Counted from the first letter of the stretch, positions 17,691 to 26,787 are shown. The stretch: DNA of 64,000 nt from CAVQBJ01 sp963724405 (GCA_963724405.1 CAVRUQ010000015.1:310001-374000); one strand, 5' to 3'. Notes: generated by a model not told the origin, from the letters alone. Program-made: numbers and translations.

Positions 17691-18311
17691 TCACGCGCCG
17701 CCGGCGGTCGCGGCCGCCGCGAGGACCTGCTCGATGTAGGGCGCGAACAGGCTGGCGATCGAGTCGGCGGTCATCCCGGTCGGGCTCTCCGGCAGCGCGG
17801 CGAGGCTGACGGCCAGACGCACCATGCACTCGGCGAACAGCTCGGCATCGGCGCGGGGCACCTGCGGCCAGCCCTCGAGCAGGATCGCCGCGAGCCGCCC
17901 AACGGCCCGGCGCAGCACCGGGCTCCCCTGCGTGGTCAGCAGCCGCAGGAGCTCGTCGGTCCCGTCGCCGAGGACGATCGTGCGCAGGAGCGGGTGCGAG
18001 GCGGCCGCGGCCAGGAAGACCCCGAGCGCCGCCGTCACCGCGGCCCGCGGATCGTCGACATGCTCGGCGATCGACACCGCGACCGGGTCGATGAAGCGAT
18101 CCACCTCGCGCAGGACGAGCGCCTGCACGAACGCGCTGCGCGAGCCGAACTCCTTGTAGAGCGTCTGGCGGCTGACCCCGGCCGAGGCCGCGATGTCCGC
18201 CATCGTCACGCGACCCCAGGGGCGGCGTTCGAGCTGGTCCACGCCGGCATCGAGCAGCGAGTTGCGCAGCAGCTCGCGGGCGGCGATCGGATAGGGCGTG
18301 GCGCTGCTCAT
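17691..18311 (-). CDS. TetR family regulator divergent from alkB
   Basis: A 206-residue protein with an N-terminal TetR HTH (about residues 10-58): RVTMADIAASAGVSRQTLYKEF followed by GSRSAFVQAL, split here as the recognition helix and the following helix. The C-terminal half is helical. The frame continues to 18416, but that start would overlap the alkB promoter, so I chose ATG 18311. It is divergent from the alkane monooxygenase gene, whose promoter sits inside an inverted repeat at 18409-18444. This layout makes it the likely repressor of alkB and rubredoxin, responding to a hydrocarbon, fatty acid or acyl-CoA; the ligand is inference. Confidence 0.85.
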   Translation of the reverse strand: MSSATPYPIAARELLRNSLLDAGVDQLERRPWGRVTMADIAASAGVSRQTLYKEFGSRSAFVQALVLREVDRFIDPVAVSIAEHVDDPRAAVTAALGVFLAAAASHPLLRTIVLGDGTDELLRLLTTQGSPVLRRAVGRLAAILLEGWPQVPRADAELFAECMVRLAVSLAALPESPTGMTADSIASLFAPYIEQVLAAAATAGGA

Positions 18312-18408
18312 CGCCGAGATGATCGCAACCTGGGCGCCCGAATCCGGGGCTCCGGCGCCGCGTGGCGTTGGAGGCCGCCCGCGCACCGGCGACACCGGAG
18401 ACACCGAT

Positions 18409-18444
18409 GTTGACACAGCTTACAAATCACCTATTCTTGTCAAC
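18409..18444 (+). promoter_or_regulatory. alkB promoter flanked by an inverted repeat (candidate TetR operator)
   Basis: TTGACA (18410-18415), a 16-bp spacer and TATTCT (18432-18437) form a good sigma-70 promoter. GTTGACA at 18409-18415 and TGTCAAC at 18438-18444 form a perfect 7-bp inverted repeat enclosing the promoter, a layout suited to repression by the divergent TetR protein. Confidence 0.7.
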
Positions 18445-18477
18445 GGCCGTTCTCACCCCGGAGAAGGAGCAGAGGAG

Positions 18478-19728
18478 ATGTCAGCGAGCAACCGGCTGTC
18501 GGCGATGTCGACGGCGGCACCGAGTTCCACCGGCGTGTCGGCGCCCACCCCCGCCGCCGCCGTCGCGGCCGACGACGCCGACTGGCGCGACCCGAAGCGC
18601 TACGCCTGGCTGATGGGCGGGATCGTTCCGCTGATGCCGTTCATGGCCTATGGGCTGGTGAAGCTCACCGGCGTCGGGCTGTTCTGGCTGATCGGGCCGG
18701 TGATCGTGTTCGGGCTGTTCCCGATCCTGGACATCGTGATCGGGCTGGACGCCGAGAACCCGCCCGACAGCGTGCTGAAGTGGCTCGAGCAGGACCGCTA
18801 CTACCGCTGGTGCACCTACGTGTTCATCCCGCTGCAGTACGCATCGCTCGTGTTCGCCTGCTGGCTGTGGAGCCACGGCGACCTCAGCGTGCTCGACAAG
18901 CTCGGGCTCACCCTCACCGTGGCCATGGTCAGCGGCATCGCCATCAACACCGCGCACGAGCTCGGCCACAAGCGCGACAGCCTCGAGCGCTGGCTGTCGC
19001 GGATCGCGCTGGCCCAGACCGGCTACGGCCACTTCTACATCGAGCACAACCGCGGCCACCACGTGCGCGTGGCCACGCCCGAGGACCCGGCCAGCGCGCG
19101 CCTGGGCGAGAGCTTCTACGCCTTCTGGCCGCGGACGGTGGTCGGCAGCCTGCGTTCGAGCTGGGCGCTCGAGAAGATCCGCCTGGCCCGCCTCGAGCGC
19201 TCGGCGTGGTCGGCCCGCAACGACCTGCTCGGCGCCTGGGCGATGACCGTCGTGCTGTTCGGCGCGCTCGTCGCCGTCTTCGGCGTGACGATCCTGCCCT
19301 GGCTGCTGCTGCAGGCGGTGCTCGGGTTCTCGCTGCTGGAGGTCGTCAACTACCTCGAGCACTACGGCCTGCTGCGCCAGCACCGTGAGGACGGCCGCTA
19401 CGAGCGCTGCCGCCCCGAGCACAGCTGGAACTCCAACAACGTGGCGTCCAACGTCCTGCTCTACCACCTGCAGCGCCACTCCGACCACCACGCCAACCCG
19501 ATCCGCCGCTACCAGGCGCTGCGCCACGTCGACGAGGCGCCCCAGCTGCCGACCGGCTACGCGGGCATGATCGTGCTGGCCACCATCCCGCCGCTGTGGC
19601 GCCGGGTAATGGACCGCCGCCTGATCGAGCACTACGGCGGCGACCTGACCCGCGCGAACATCCATCCGCGCAAGCGCGAGCGCATCCTGGCCCGCTACGG
19701 TGCGACCGAGTCGCCCGCCGGCCGCTGA
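18478..19728 (+). CDS. alkB: Alkane 1-monooxygenase (AlkB type)
   Basis: A 416-residue integral-membrane non-haem di-iron hydroxylase that inserts one oxygen atom into the terminal carbon of medium- or long-chain alkanes, taking electrons from rubredoxin. The start is ATG 18478 with AAGGAG 7 bp upstream. All histidine boxes are visible: HELGH (160-164), EHNRGHH (189-195), NYLEHYG (291-297) and LQRHSDHH (331-338). Several hydrophobic segments (about 45-90, 112-130, 143-158, 252-290) anchor it in the membrane. The first ~35 residues are an Ala/Ser/Thr-rich extension. The rubredoxin gene follows 4 bp after the stop, forming the electron-donor pair; a TetR gene is divergent. Confidence 0.95.
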   Translation: MSASNRLSAMSTAAPSSTGVSAPTPAAAVAADDADWRDPKRYAWLMGGIVPLMPFMAYGLVKLTGVGLFWLIGPVIVFGLFPILDIVIGLDAENPPDSVLKWLEQDRYYRWCTYVFIPLQYASLVFACWLWSHGDLSVLDKLGLTLTVAMVSGIAINTAHELGHKRDSLERWLSRIALAQTGYGHFYIEHNRGHHVRVATPEDPASARLGESFYAFWPRTVVGSLRSSWALEKIRLARLERSAWSARNDLLGAWAMTVVLFGALVAVFGVTILPWLLLQAVLGFSLLEVVNYLEHYGLLRQHREDGRYERCRPEHSWNSNNVASNVLLYHLQRHSDHHANPIRRYQALRHVDEAPQLPTGYAGMIVLATIPPLWRRVMDRRLIEHYGGDLTRANIHPRKRERILARYGATESPAGR

Positions 19729-19732
19729 GGCG

Positions 19733-19912
19733 ATGAGCCGCTACGCCTGCCCGGTCTGCGGGTACGTGTACGACGAGGAGCAGGGGCACCCGCGCGAGGG
19801 GTTCCCAGCCGGAACGCCGTGGAGCGAGGTGCCCGACGACTGGTGCTGCCCGGACTGCGGGGTGCGCGAGAAGGTCGACTTCGAGCCGGCGGACACGGGC
19901 TCGGCCGCGTAG
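19733..19912 (+). CDS. Rubredoxin, electron donor to AlkB
   Basis: A 59-residue iron protein with both CxxC knuckles of a one-iron rubredoxin: CPVCGYVYDEEQGHP near the N-terminus and WCCPDCG near residue 40. It carries the typical GFPAGTPWSEVPDDW segment between them. It lies 4 bp after alkB, so the two are almost certainly co-translated, and it should shuttle electrons from a rubredoxin reductase to the monooxygenase. No reductase gene is seen nearby. The start ATG 19733 gives the standard length. Confidence 0.95.
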   Translation: MSRYACPVCGYVYDEEQGHPREGFPAGTPWSEVPDDWCCPDCGVREKVDFEPADTGSAA

Positions 19913-20048
19913 GGCCGTGCGCTCGGGACCACGCCGCGCGGCGCGGTCGAGGCCGCGAGCGCCGCGAACAAAGATCGTCGTGCTGGTGAGCTTTTCCGCG
20001 CAATGACGACTTCGTCCGCGCCGCTCGCGGCTGGCCGCCGGGGCGGTT

Positions 20049-21260
20049 CTACTTCAGCTCGGCCGAGGTCTTGCCGAGCAGCTGGCGGGCGATGATCAAC
20101 AGCTGGATCTGCTGGGTGCCCTCGAACAGGTCGAGGATCTTCACGTCGCGCGCCCACTTCTCGAGCAGCTCGTCCTCGCCGTAGCCGATCGAGCCGCACA
20201 GGCGCACGCAGCGCAGCGCGATGTCGGTGCCGGTGCGGCCGGCCTTCGCCTTGGCCAGCGAGGCCTGCAGCGAGTTGGGCTTGGAGTTGTCGGCCATCCA
20301 AGCCGCCTGCAGCGTGAGCAGGCGCGCGGCCTCCCAGTCGGCCTCCATCGCGATGAACTCGGCGGCGGCCGCCGGCTGGCGCGACGGCGGCGCGTCGTAG
20401 TCGATCTCGACGCCGGCCTCCTGCAAGCGCTCCTTCGTGTACTCCAGGCACGCGCGAGCGACGCCGACGGCCATCCCGGCCACGAGCGGGCGGGTGTTGT
20501 CGAACGTCTGCATGACGCCGCCGAAGCCCTTGCTCGTGTCGATCTCCGGAGAGCCGAGCAGGTTGGCGGCGGGGACGCGGCAGTCCTCGAGGATGAAGGC
20601 GGCCGTGTCCGAGGCGCGGATCCCGAGCTTGTGCTCGAGGCGGTCCAGGCGCATGCCCGGGTTGGAGCGCTCGACGACGAACGACTTGATCGCGGCGCGA
20701 CCCAGTTCGCGGTCGAGCGTCGCCCACACGACGACGAGATCGGCCCGCTCGCCGGAGGTCACGTAGATCTTCTCGCCGTTGAGGATGTAGTCGTCGCCGT
20801 CCTTGACCGCGGTCGTGCGGATCGCCGCGGAGTCAGAGCCGGCCTCCGGCTCGGTGATCGCCATCGCCGCCCACTTGCCCTTGAAGCGCTCGAGCTGCTC
20901 CTCGTTGGCCACCGACGCGATCGCCGAGTTGCCGAGGCCCTGGCGGGGCATCGACAGCAGCAGGCCGACGTCGCCCCAGCAGAGCTCGATGACGCCGAGC
21001 ACCGTCGACATGTTCGAGCCGTTGCGCACCCCCTCGTGCCCGTTGCTGTCGCTGCGGCGCACGCCGGTCGCTCCGGCGCCGCCGAGGTCCGAGCCGTCGT
21101 TCATCCCGTCGATCACCGCGGCGAGCATGTCGAGCTCCTTCGGGTACTCGTGCTCGCCGACGTCGTACTTGCGCGAGATCGGCCGGAACACCTCGGTCGC
21201 CACCTGGTGGGCCTGGTCGACGAGGCCGGCGAACTTCTTGGGAACTTCCAGGTTGATCAT
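20049..21260 (-). CDS. Acyl-CoA dehydrogenase (FadE type)
   Basis: A 403-residue FAD-dependent flavoenzyme that introduces the alpha-beta double bond in acyl-CoA. Family landmarks are in order: an N-terminal helical domain, AMAITEPEAGSD and YVTSGERADLVVV in the central beta-domain, and the C-terminal helical domain with RLCGSIGYGEDELLEKWARD and DLFEGTQQIQ. The Glu in FEGTQQIQ is at the position of the catalytic base of medium-chain enzymes. It is the last gene of a TetR-dehydrogenase-dehydrogenase unit on the minus strand, 75 bp after its partner, and ends convergent to alkB-rubredoxin. A role in oxidising acids produced from alkanes is a reasonable inference. Confidence 0.92.
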   Translation of the reverse strand: MINLEVPKKFAGLVDQAHQVATEVFRPISRKYDVGEHEYPKELDMLAAVIDGMNDGSDLGGAGATGVRRSDSNGHEGVRNGSNMSTVLGVIELCWGDVGLLLSMPRQGLGNSAIASVANEEQLERFKGKWAAMAITEPEAGSDSAAIRTTAVKDGDDYILNGEKIYVTSGERADLVVVWATLDRELGRAAIKSFVVERSNPGMRLDRLEHKLGIRASDTAAFILEDCRVPAANLLGSPEIDTSKGFGGVMQTFDNTRPLVAGMAVGVARACLEYTKERLQEAGVEIDYDAPPSRQPAAAAEFIAMEADWEAARLLTLQAAWMADNSKPNSLQASLAKAKAGRTGTDIALRCVRLCGSIGYGEDELLEKWARDVKILDLFEGTQQIQLLIIARQLLGKTSAELK

Positions 21261-21335
21261 CTGTTCAGCCTCCAGGGGTGCCGCCTCCGGCGCCCGTCAC
21301 CACGGCCGCCGGAGGTGGGCCCCGCTTCGAATTCG

Positions 21336-22649
21336 TTAGACGAGCACGACGCCCTCGAAGACGCCGACGGCTCGAAGGTCGCGATACCAGCGCTCCACGG
21401 GGTGCTCCTTGATGTAGCCGTGACCACCAAGCAATTGGACGCCCTCGCTGCCGATCTGGGCCCCGCGCTCGGAGCACAGGGCGCGGGCGAGAGCGACCTC
21501 GCGGGCGAAGTCCTTGCCCATATCCGCACGGCTCGCGGCCCGGTAGGTGGCGAGCCGCATCCCGTCCAGCTCGATGGCGATGTTCGACACTGCGAACGCG
21601 ACGGCCTGGCGGTGGCTGATCGGCTCACCGAAGGCGACGCGCTCGTTCACGTAGGGGATCACGTAGTCGAGCACGGCCTGCGCGGTGCCGGTGGCCAGCG
21701 CGCACCAGGCCAGGCGCGAGCGGCGCACGCACTCGGCGTAGACCTCGGCGACGCCCTCGCCGAGGAGCGCGCGGGCCGGGACGCGGACGTCCTGCAGGCG
21801 CACGTCGCCGGTCGCGGCCGCCCGGATGCCCATCGCCGGATTCGGGCGCGTGAACACGCCCTCGCTGGACGGCTCGAGCAGGAACAGCGCCGGGCCGGAG
21901 CCCTCCAGCTCGGCGGCCACGATCAGCAGCTCCGCCGTCGTGGCGAACGGGACGAGCGACTTCGTGCCGTTCAGGACGTACTCCCCGTCGACGCGCTTGG
22001 CCGTCGTGGAGAGCTTGAACGGATCGAACAGGACCGACGGCTCCTGGATGGCCAGCGCCGCCACCGGTACTTCTTCTCCGACAAAGGAAGGCAGGTACGT
22101 CTCCTGCTGCGACGCGTCTCCCCAGAGCGAGAGCGCCGTGGCGACCGCGGCGGGCGCCAGGGCGGCCACGGCGAGGCCGAGATCGCCATGGGCCAGCGCG
22201 TCGGTGGCGAGCACGGCCGTCACGGACGAGCGCTCGCTGACCGCGCCGCCGAGCTCCTCCGGCACACCGAGCATCGTGAGGCCGAGCTCGGCCGCCTGGG
22301 CGAGCAGCTCGGGTGGCGCCGCGGCGGCGGTGTCGGCGCCGAGCGCGGCCGGACGCAGCTTCTCATCACCGAAGTCGCGGAAGGCCTCCTGGAGCATCTG
22401 CTGCTCCTCGGTCGGCGTCAGGTCGAACAGGCCGGCGCCGACGGGGCGCAGGCGCACGGCGCCGCCGCGCCCACGAACGACCTTGAACGAGCGTCCGGCG
22501 GCGCTGGCCACGCGGAAGCCGTCGCGCGTGGCGCGGTAGAGGATGCGCTCGGCGGGCTCGCGCATCCCGAGGCGGTCGAAGGCCTCTGAGCCGGCCACGA
22601 GGCCGAGCGCCCGCAGGCCGAGGCCCATGCTCCGCTGGGCAATGGTCAT
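21336..22649 (-). CDS. Acyl-CoA dehydrogenase, second subunit or paralogue
   Basis: A 437-residue member of the acyl-CoA dehydrogenase family. The start is ATG 22649 (MTIAQRSMG), whose ATGA overlaps the stop of the TetR gene; AAAGGA lies just upstream. There is an unusual ~75-residue N-terminal extension before the normal domain beginning at FDLTPTEEQQML. The conserved AIQEPS and the C-terminal GVQLLGGHGYIKEHPVERWYRD are present, and the protein ends shortly after VFEGV, whose Glu aligns with the catalytic base. Paired dehydrogenase genes of this type often form heterotetramers in actinobacteria, which may apply to this and the gene at 20049. Confidence 0.88.
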   Translation of the reverse strand: MTIAQRSMGLGLRALGLVAGSEAFDRLGMREPAERILYRATRDGFRVASAAGRSFKVVRGRGGAVRLRPVGAGLFDLTPTEEQQMLQEAFRDFGDEKLRPAALGADTAAAAPPELLAQAAELGLTMLGVPEELGGAVSERSSVTAVLATDALAHGDLGLAVAALAPAAVATALSLWGDASQQETYLPSFVGEEVPVAALAIQEPSVLFDPFKLSTTAKRVDGEYVLNGTKSLVPFATTAELLIVAAELEGSGPALFLLEPSSEGVFTRPNPAMGIRAAATGDVRLQDVRVPARALLGEGVAEVYAECVRRSRLAWCALATGTAQAVLDYVIPYVNERVAFGEPISHRQAVAFAVSNIAIELDGMRLATYRAASRADMGKDFAREVALARALCSERGAQIGSEGVQLLGGHGYIKEHPVERWYRDLRAVGVFEGVVLV

Positions 22650-23359
22650 CGTGCGTCCTTTCGGGGGGTTGGTATCGCCGGCGATCCGCCGGCCCAGCGC
22701 TCGCGCAGGCCCGGCTCGACGGTGGTGATGAGAAGGTCGGCGGCGTCGGCGGTCGGGATCGCGCCGCTGTGCAGCCACCACCGCGCGAGCGCCTCGCAGG
22801 CGCCGAGCAGCGCGTGGGCGAGCGCCTGCACCGGCACGGCGACGTCGTCGCGGCGGGCCGGCGGGACGCGCTGCAACTGGGCGTCGACGATCAGCGCGAG
22901 GAGGCGGTCGCGGTACTCGGCCACCCGCCGCGCGACCTCCCCGCCGGCGGGGAGGGTCTCGTCGAAGAGCACGCGCCAGGCGTCGCGGTCCTCGTCGAGG
23001 AAGGCGAAGAACGCCTCCACGCCGCAGCGGAGCATGTCGCCCGGGCGCGGGGCGGCCTCGACGGCGCGCACGACGGTGCGCAGCAGCGCGTCGCCCGCCC
23101 GCTGCATGCAGGCGATGTAGAGCTGCTCCTTGTTGCCGAAGTAGGCGTACAACAGCGGCTTGGTCACACCGACCTCGGCGGCGACGTCGTCCATGGTCAC
23201 GGCACCGAAGCCGCGCGCGGCGAACAGTGCATGGGCGGCGTCGAGTATCTGGCGTTCGCGCTCGTGACGCGGCAGGCGCCGCCGCGTGGGGGGCGGATCG
23301 GGGACGGCGTCGTCCCGGGCGGCGGCGGACTCGGCGAACATCGCCGCCGAGGTTACCAC
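22646..23359 (-). CDS. TetR family regulator of the acyl-CoA dehydrogenase operon
   Basis: A 237-residue regulator if GTG 23359 is used, or 231 from ATG 23341. After a disordered Pro/Arg-rich arm, the HTH (about residues 35-80) reads MDDVAAEVGVTKPLLYAYF followed by NKEQLYIACM. The C-terminal helical domain would bind a ligand, plausibly an acyl-CoA. Its stop overlaps the start of the downstream dehydrogenase by an ATGA, so the three genes are one transcript and the regulator is probably autoregulatory. A perfect 12-bp AT palindrome at 23362-23373 sits immediately before the start. Confidence 0.88.
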   Translation of the reverse strand: MVTSAAMFAESAAARDDAVPDPPPTRRRLPRHERERQILDAAHALFAARGFGAVTMDDVAAEVGVTKPLLYAYFGNKEQLYIACMQRAGDALLRTVVRAVEAAPRPGDMLRCGVEAFFAFLDEDRDAWRVLFDETLPAGGEVARRVAEYRDRLLALIVDAQLQRVPPARRDDVAVPVQALAHALLGACEALARWWLHSGAIPTADAADLLITTVEPGLRERWAGGSPAIPTPRKDAR

Positions 23360-23361
23360 GC

Positions 23362-23373
23362 TATAAATTTATA
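23362..23373 (-). promoter_or_regulatory. AT-rich palindrome before the TetR-dehydrogenase operon
   Basis: TATAAATTTATA is a perfect 12-bp palindrome in an otherwise very GC-rich region, 3-20 bp upstream of the TetR start. It can serve both as -10 element and as operator. The space between this gene and the preceding stop is only 23 bp. Confidence 0.5.
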
Positions 23374-23382
23374 TGCCAGTAA

Positions 23383-24213
23383 CTACGTAGAAGCCCGCAC
23401 GGCGGCGGCCGCGGCGGTGCGGCCAAGCCAATCGCGAGCCGCCACCCACCCGACGCTGTCGGGGTCGATGTAGGAGCGATGCCGACCCGGCCGGCCCGGG
23501 ATCTCGATGAACGTCACCTCCGCGCCCGCGGCCTCGGCCGCGTGCGCGTAGTCGCGGCTGCGGCGGACCGAGACCGTCTCGTCCTCGGTGCCGTGAACGA
23601 GCAGGACCGGCAGATCGAGCGGAACCTGGCGGATCGGATCCGCGAGCGCGTAGCGCTCGGGGCATTCATCCGGACCGCAGCCCATCAGCCCGGCGACGGC
23701 GCCGCCGTCGGGGTGCACGCGGTACGCGCCGGCGAGGTCGTTGACGCCGGCGAGCGAGACGGCGGCCGTGAAGGAGACGCGGGGATCGGCGCCCGGGGCC
23801 CCGGCCGCAAGGCGCTCGCGGCCGGCCGCCCAGAGCGCAAGGTGTCCGCCCGCGGAATGACCGAGCACGACGGCGCGCCCGAGCGCGAGCGGCACATCGA
23901 GCTCGGTCAGCACGTCGACGCCCGCGGCGACATCGTCGAACGTCGCCGGCCATCCGCCGCCGGCGCCGCGGCCGACTCGCCGGTACTCGATGTTCCAGGC
24001 GGCCCAGCCGCGGCGGGCGAGGTCGGCGGCCAGGGGGCGGGTCACCACCTTGCCGTACCGCGCCTGCCAGGAGCCGCCGTGGATGACGACCGCCACCGGG
24101 TGCGGGCCCGGACCGGGCGGCAGGTGCAGGTCGGCGGTCTGCGAGGGGTGCGGCCCGTAGCGGTGCCGACGCGGACGGGCGAGGAGGTCGAGCGCTGTGC
24201 GGAGCCGTGACAC
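23383..24213 (-). CDS. Alpha/beta hydrolase, esterase-like
   Basis: A 276-residue cytoplasmic hydrolase starting at GTG 24213. The oxyanion-hole motif HGGSW lies near residues 45-49 and the nucleophile elbow GHSAGGH near 118-124. The acid and base are probably the Asp in HGTEDETV and the His in GRHRSYID near the C-terminus. The HGG signature places it near the hormone-sensitive-lipase/carboxylesterase and BD-FAE-like group; the substrate is not predictable. The promoter region is shared with the divergent hydrolase at 24279. The downstream end abuts the TetR promoter. Confidence 0.85.
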   Translation of the reverse strand: MSRLRTALDLLARPRRHRYGPHPSQTADLHLPPGPGPHPVAVVIHGGSWQARYGKVVTRPLAADLARRGWAAWNIEYRRVGRGAGGGWPATFDDVAAGVDVLTELDVPLALGRAVVLGHSAGGHLALWAAGRERLAAGAPGADPRVSFTAAVSLAGVNDLAGAYRVHPDGGAVAGLMGCGPDECPERYALADPIRQVPLDLPVLLVHGTEDETVSVRRSRDYAHAAEAAGAEVTFIEIPGRPGRHRSYIDPDSVGWVAARDWLGRTAAAAAVRAST

Positions 24214-24278
24214 CGCTCACGATCCTACGCGGGGCGCCGAGCGCCTGGATCTCACACATTCACGGCGGGCCGGCCGCT

Positions 24279-25304
24279 ATGGTGATCGCGAGGCGTCCGC
24301 CTGCCGTGAACGAACCCGCCCACCTCCCACTCTCACCGCGCGCGCTGCGCGCCGCGCCGGGCCCGACGGCAAACGAGCACCGCTTCGCCGAGTGGGAGCT
24401 CGAGCTGCACGGCCATCGGGTGATCTACCGGACGGCCGGGAGCGGCCCGCCGGTCGTGCTCATCCACGGGATGCTCAACTCGTCGCGCCACTGGGAGCGC
24501 GTGGCGCTGCACCTGGCCGACACGCACACCGTCATCGCGCCGGACCTCATCGGCCACGGCGACTCCGCCACGCCGCGCGGCGACTACTCGCTCGGAGCGC
24601 ATGCGACGAGCATCCGAGACCTGCTGTCGGTGCTCGGGGTGCAGCGCGCGACGATCGTCGGGCACTCGCTCGGCGGCGGCGTCGCGATGCAGTTCATCAA
24701 CCAGTTCCCGCAGCGCACGGAGCGCCTCGTGCTGATCTCCAGCGGCGGCCTCGGCCGCGAGGTGAGCCCGCTCCTGCGCACCGCCGCCCTGCCCGGCGTC
24801 TCGGCGCTCCTGTCGGCGGCCGCGCATCCGTGGGCGCTGTCCACGCTCTCGAGCGCCGGCGACCGCCTGGCGCGTCGCGGGTCGGGCAACGGCGACGCCG
24901 TGCACGCGGTCGTGCGGGCGCTTCGCCCGCTGTCGGATCCCGGGGCCCGCGAGGCGTTCCTGCACACGCTGCGCGCGGTGATCGATCCGCGCGGGCAGCG
25001 CGTGAGCGCCGTGGACCGCCTGTACCTCCTCGAGGCGATGCCGACGCTGATCGTCTGGGGGGAGCGCGATCGCACGATTCCGATCGCCCACGGGCACGCC
25101 GCGCACGCCGCGGTGCCGCACAGCCGCTTCGCGACCCTGCCGCGGGCCGCTCACTTCCCCCATCTCGAGGACCCCGAGGGGCTCGCGGGCGTGCTGCTCG
25201 ACTTCCTCGATCACACCGAGCCGGCCGAGATCTCCGACGGCGACTGGCTGGCGCCGGTCGCGCGTCGGGCGCCGCACACGCACCGGTTCCGCCGGGGGCG
25301 GTAG
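24279..25304 (+). CDS. Alpha/beta hydrolase
   Basis: A 341-residue hydrolase using ATG 24279; a GTG at 24306 is another possible start, and an earlier start would overlap the divergent gene. Landmarks are LIHGMLNSSRHW (oxyanion region), PDLIGHGDS, the nucleophile elbow GHSLGGG, WGERDRTIP with the acid Asp, and AAHFPHLEDP with the catalytic His. The pattern is that of the MhpC/2-hydroxy-6-oxo-hydrolase or lipase-like group. The C-terminal ~40 residues are a basic extension beyond the fold. It may form a loose group with the secreted hydrolase that starts 78 bp downstream. Confidence 0.85.
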   Translation: MVIARRPPAVNEPAHLPLSPRALRAAPGPTANEHRFAEWELELHGHRVIYRTAGSGPPVVLIHGMLNSSRHWERVALHLADTHTVIAPDLIGHGDSATPRGDYSLGAHATSIRDLLSVLGVQRATIVGHSLGGGVAMQFINQFPQRTERLVLISSGGLGREVSPLLRTAALPGVSALLSAAAHPWALSTLSSAGDRLARRGSGNGDAVHAVVRALRPLSDPGAREAFLHTLRAVIDPRGQRVSAVDRLYLLEAMPTLIVWGERDRTIPIAHGHAAHAAVPHSRFATLPRAAHFPHLEDPEGLAGVLLDFLDHTEPAEISDGDWLAPVARRAPHTHRFRRGR

Positions 25305-25382
25305 CGGGCGAGGTCCGGGGCGTTTCGTCCGCGGCGCCAGTCGAGCCTGCGGTCGCTCCCCACGCAGTACGCTGAGCGTCGG

Positions 25383-26774
25383 ATGGTTCGGGTCACGACG
25401 TTCGCCTGCCTGCGGTGGGCGCGGCTGGCGCTGCTGGCCGGGGCGCTCGTTGTTGCGCTGGCCGCGCCGGCGGGCGCCGCGCCACTGAGAGTCACGTGGA
25501 TGACCGGATTTGCGGCGCCCGGGACGCCGCACCGGCTCGACAAGGTCGGCATCCTGAGGGTCGGCCCGCGCCGCGCCCGCAACGTGCTCGTGCTCGAGCC
25601 CGGCACCTCCGCCGGCAGCACATATTTCGTCCCGCTGGCGAAGTGGATCGTCGCCCGCACTCCGGGCTGGCAGGTGTGGTCGGTGGAGCGGCGCGAGAAC
25701 CTGCTCGAGGACCAGTCCGTGCTCGATCTGGCCAAGCAGGGCAAGGTGAGTCCACTCCAGGCCTTCGACTACTACCTCGGATACCTCGCCGACCCGAGCA
25801 TCACCCACCACTTCCAGCCGGTGCCGGACGCGACGGTCGGCTACGCCCGCGGGTGGGGCTTGAACGTCGCCGTCGAGGACCTGCACCGCGTGATCGCCGC
25901 GGCGCGACGACTCGGCGGCAAGGTCGTCCTCGGCGGGCATTCGCTCGGCGGCTCCGTGGTCACCGCCTACGCGACCTGGAACTTCGCCGGGCGGCCCGGG
26001 GCCGATGAGCTGGCCGGCCTGGTCTATGACGACGGCGGCAGCCTCGGCGCGCCGCCCAGCGCCGCGGCGGCGACGTCCGAGCTGGCGACGCTCGCGACCA
26101 GCACGCCGTGGCTGTCCTTCAGCGGCGTTCCCGCGCCCTATCTCGGGCTGTTCTCCGCGCTCGGCTCGACCGCCGCGCTCGTGGCGCCCAATGCGCCGGC
26201 CGTCGCGCAGGGCTCACCGCTGCTGCCGGCCGCCCTGCGACCGCCGGTGCCGGCGACCAACCTCGCGCTGTTCGGCTACAACGTCGATCCGGCCACCTCG
26301 AAGCTCGTCTTCGCCGCCCAGGCGCACGTCGGCCGGCTCAACACGGGCGTGAGCCCTGCCGGGTGGGACGGCGCGGGCGCGCTCTCGCCCATCGATCGAT
26401 ACGCAAGCATGCTGTCGGGTACCGGAGTGGCGGGCGCGGACGGCTCGGAGTGGTATTTCCCGATGCGGCTGAGCATCGACACCGGCGCCATCGATCAGGG
26501 AAACGCCAACCCGGCCCAATCGGTGCTAGGCGTCCGGGCGACCAAAGGGAACGCGCTGCCGCGACGGCTGCGCATCTACGCGTTCGGCGCCTACGGCGGG
26601 GCGGCGGTGACCGGCGCCGCGAGGACGCTCGCGGCGCAGTCGCACATACCGGCCAGCCAGGTGACAGTGATCAACCGTCAGGGCACCTACGCTCACAACG
26701 ACCCGGCGGCGGCGTATCCGCGTAACGCGTTCTTCGACGGACTCGTGCCGTTCCTCGAGCGCGTCGCCTGGTAG
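25383..26774 (+). CDS. Secreted alpha/beta hydrolase
   Basis: A 463-residue exported protein. Residues 1-33 form a signal peptide with an AGAA cleavage region. The hydrolase core has VLVLEPGTSAGSTYF in the oxyanion area and GGHSLGGS with nucleophile Ser187; a late NRQGTYAHNDP segment near 430 may supply His. A long insertion after the nucleophile elbow (about 210-390) could be a lid. It resembles secreted lipases and esterases of actinobacteria, but I cannot name a substrate. It ends 13 bp before the convergent methyltransferase gene. Confidence 0.8.
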   Translation: MVRVTTFACLRWARLALLAGALVVALAAPAGAAPLRVTWMTGFAAPGTPHRLDKVGILRVGPRRARNVLVLEPGTSAGSTYFVPLAKWIVARTPGWQVWSVERRENLLEDQSVLDLAKQGKVSPLQAFDYYLGYLADPSITHHFQPVPDATVGYARGWGLNVAVEDLHRVIAAARRLGGKVVLGGHSLGGSVVTAYATWNFAGRPGADELAGLVYDDGGSLGAPPSAAAATSELATLATSTPWLSFSGVPAPYLGLFSALGSTAALVAPNAPAVAQGSPLLPAALRPPVPATNLALFGYNVDPATSKLVFAAQAHVGRLNTGVSPAGWDGAGALSPIDRYASMLSGTGVAGADGSEWYFPMRLSIDTGAIDQGNANPAQSVLGVRATKGNALPRRLRIYAFGAYGGAAVTGAARTLAAQSHIPASQVTVINRQGTYAHNDPAAAYPRNAFFDGLVPFLERVAW

Positions 26775-26787
26775 GTGGGTGCGCGCC

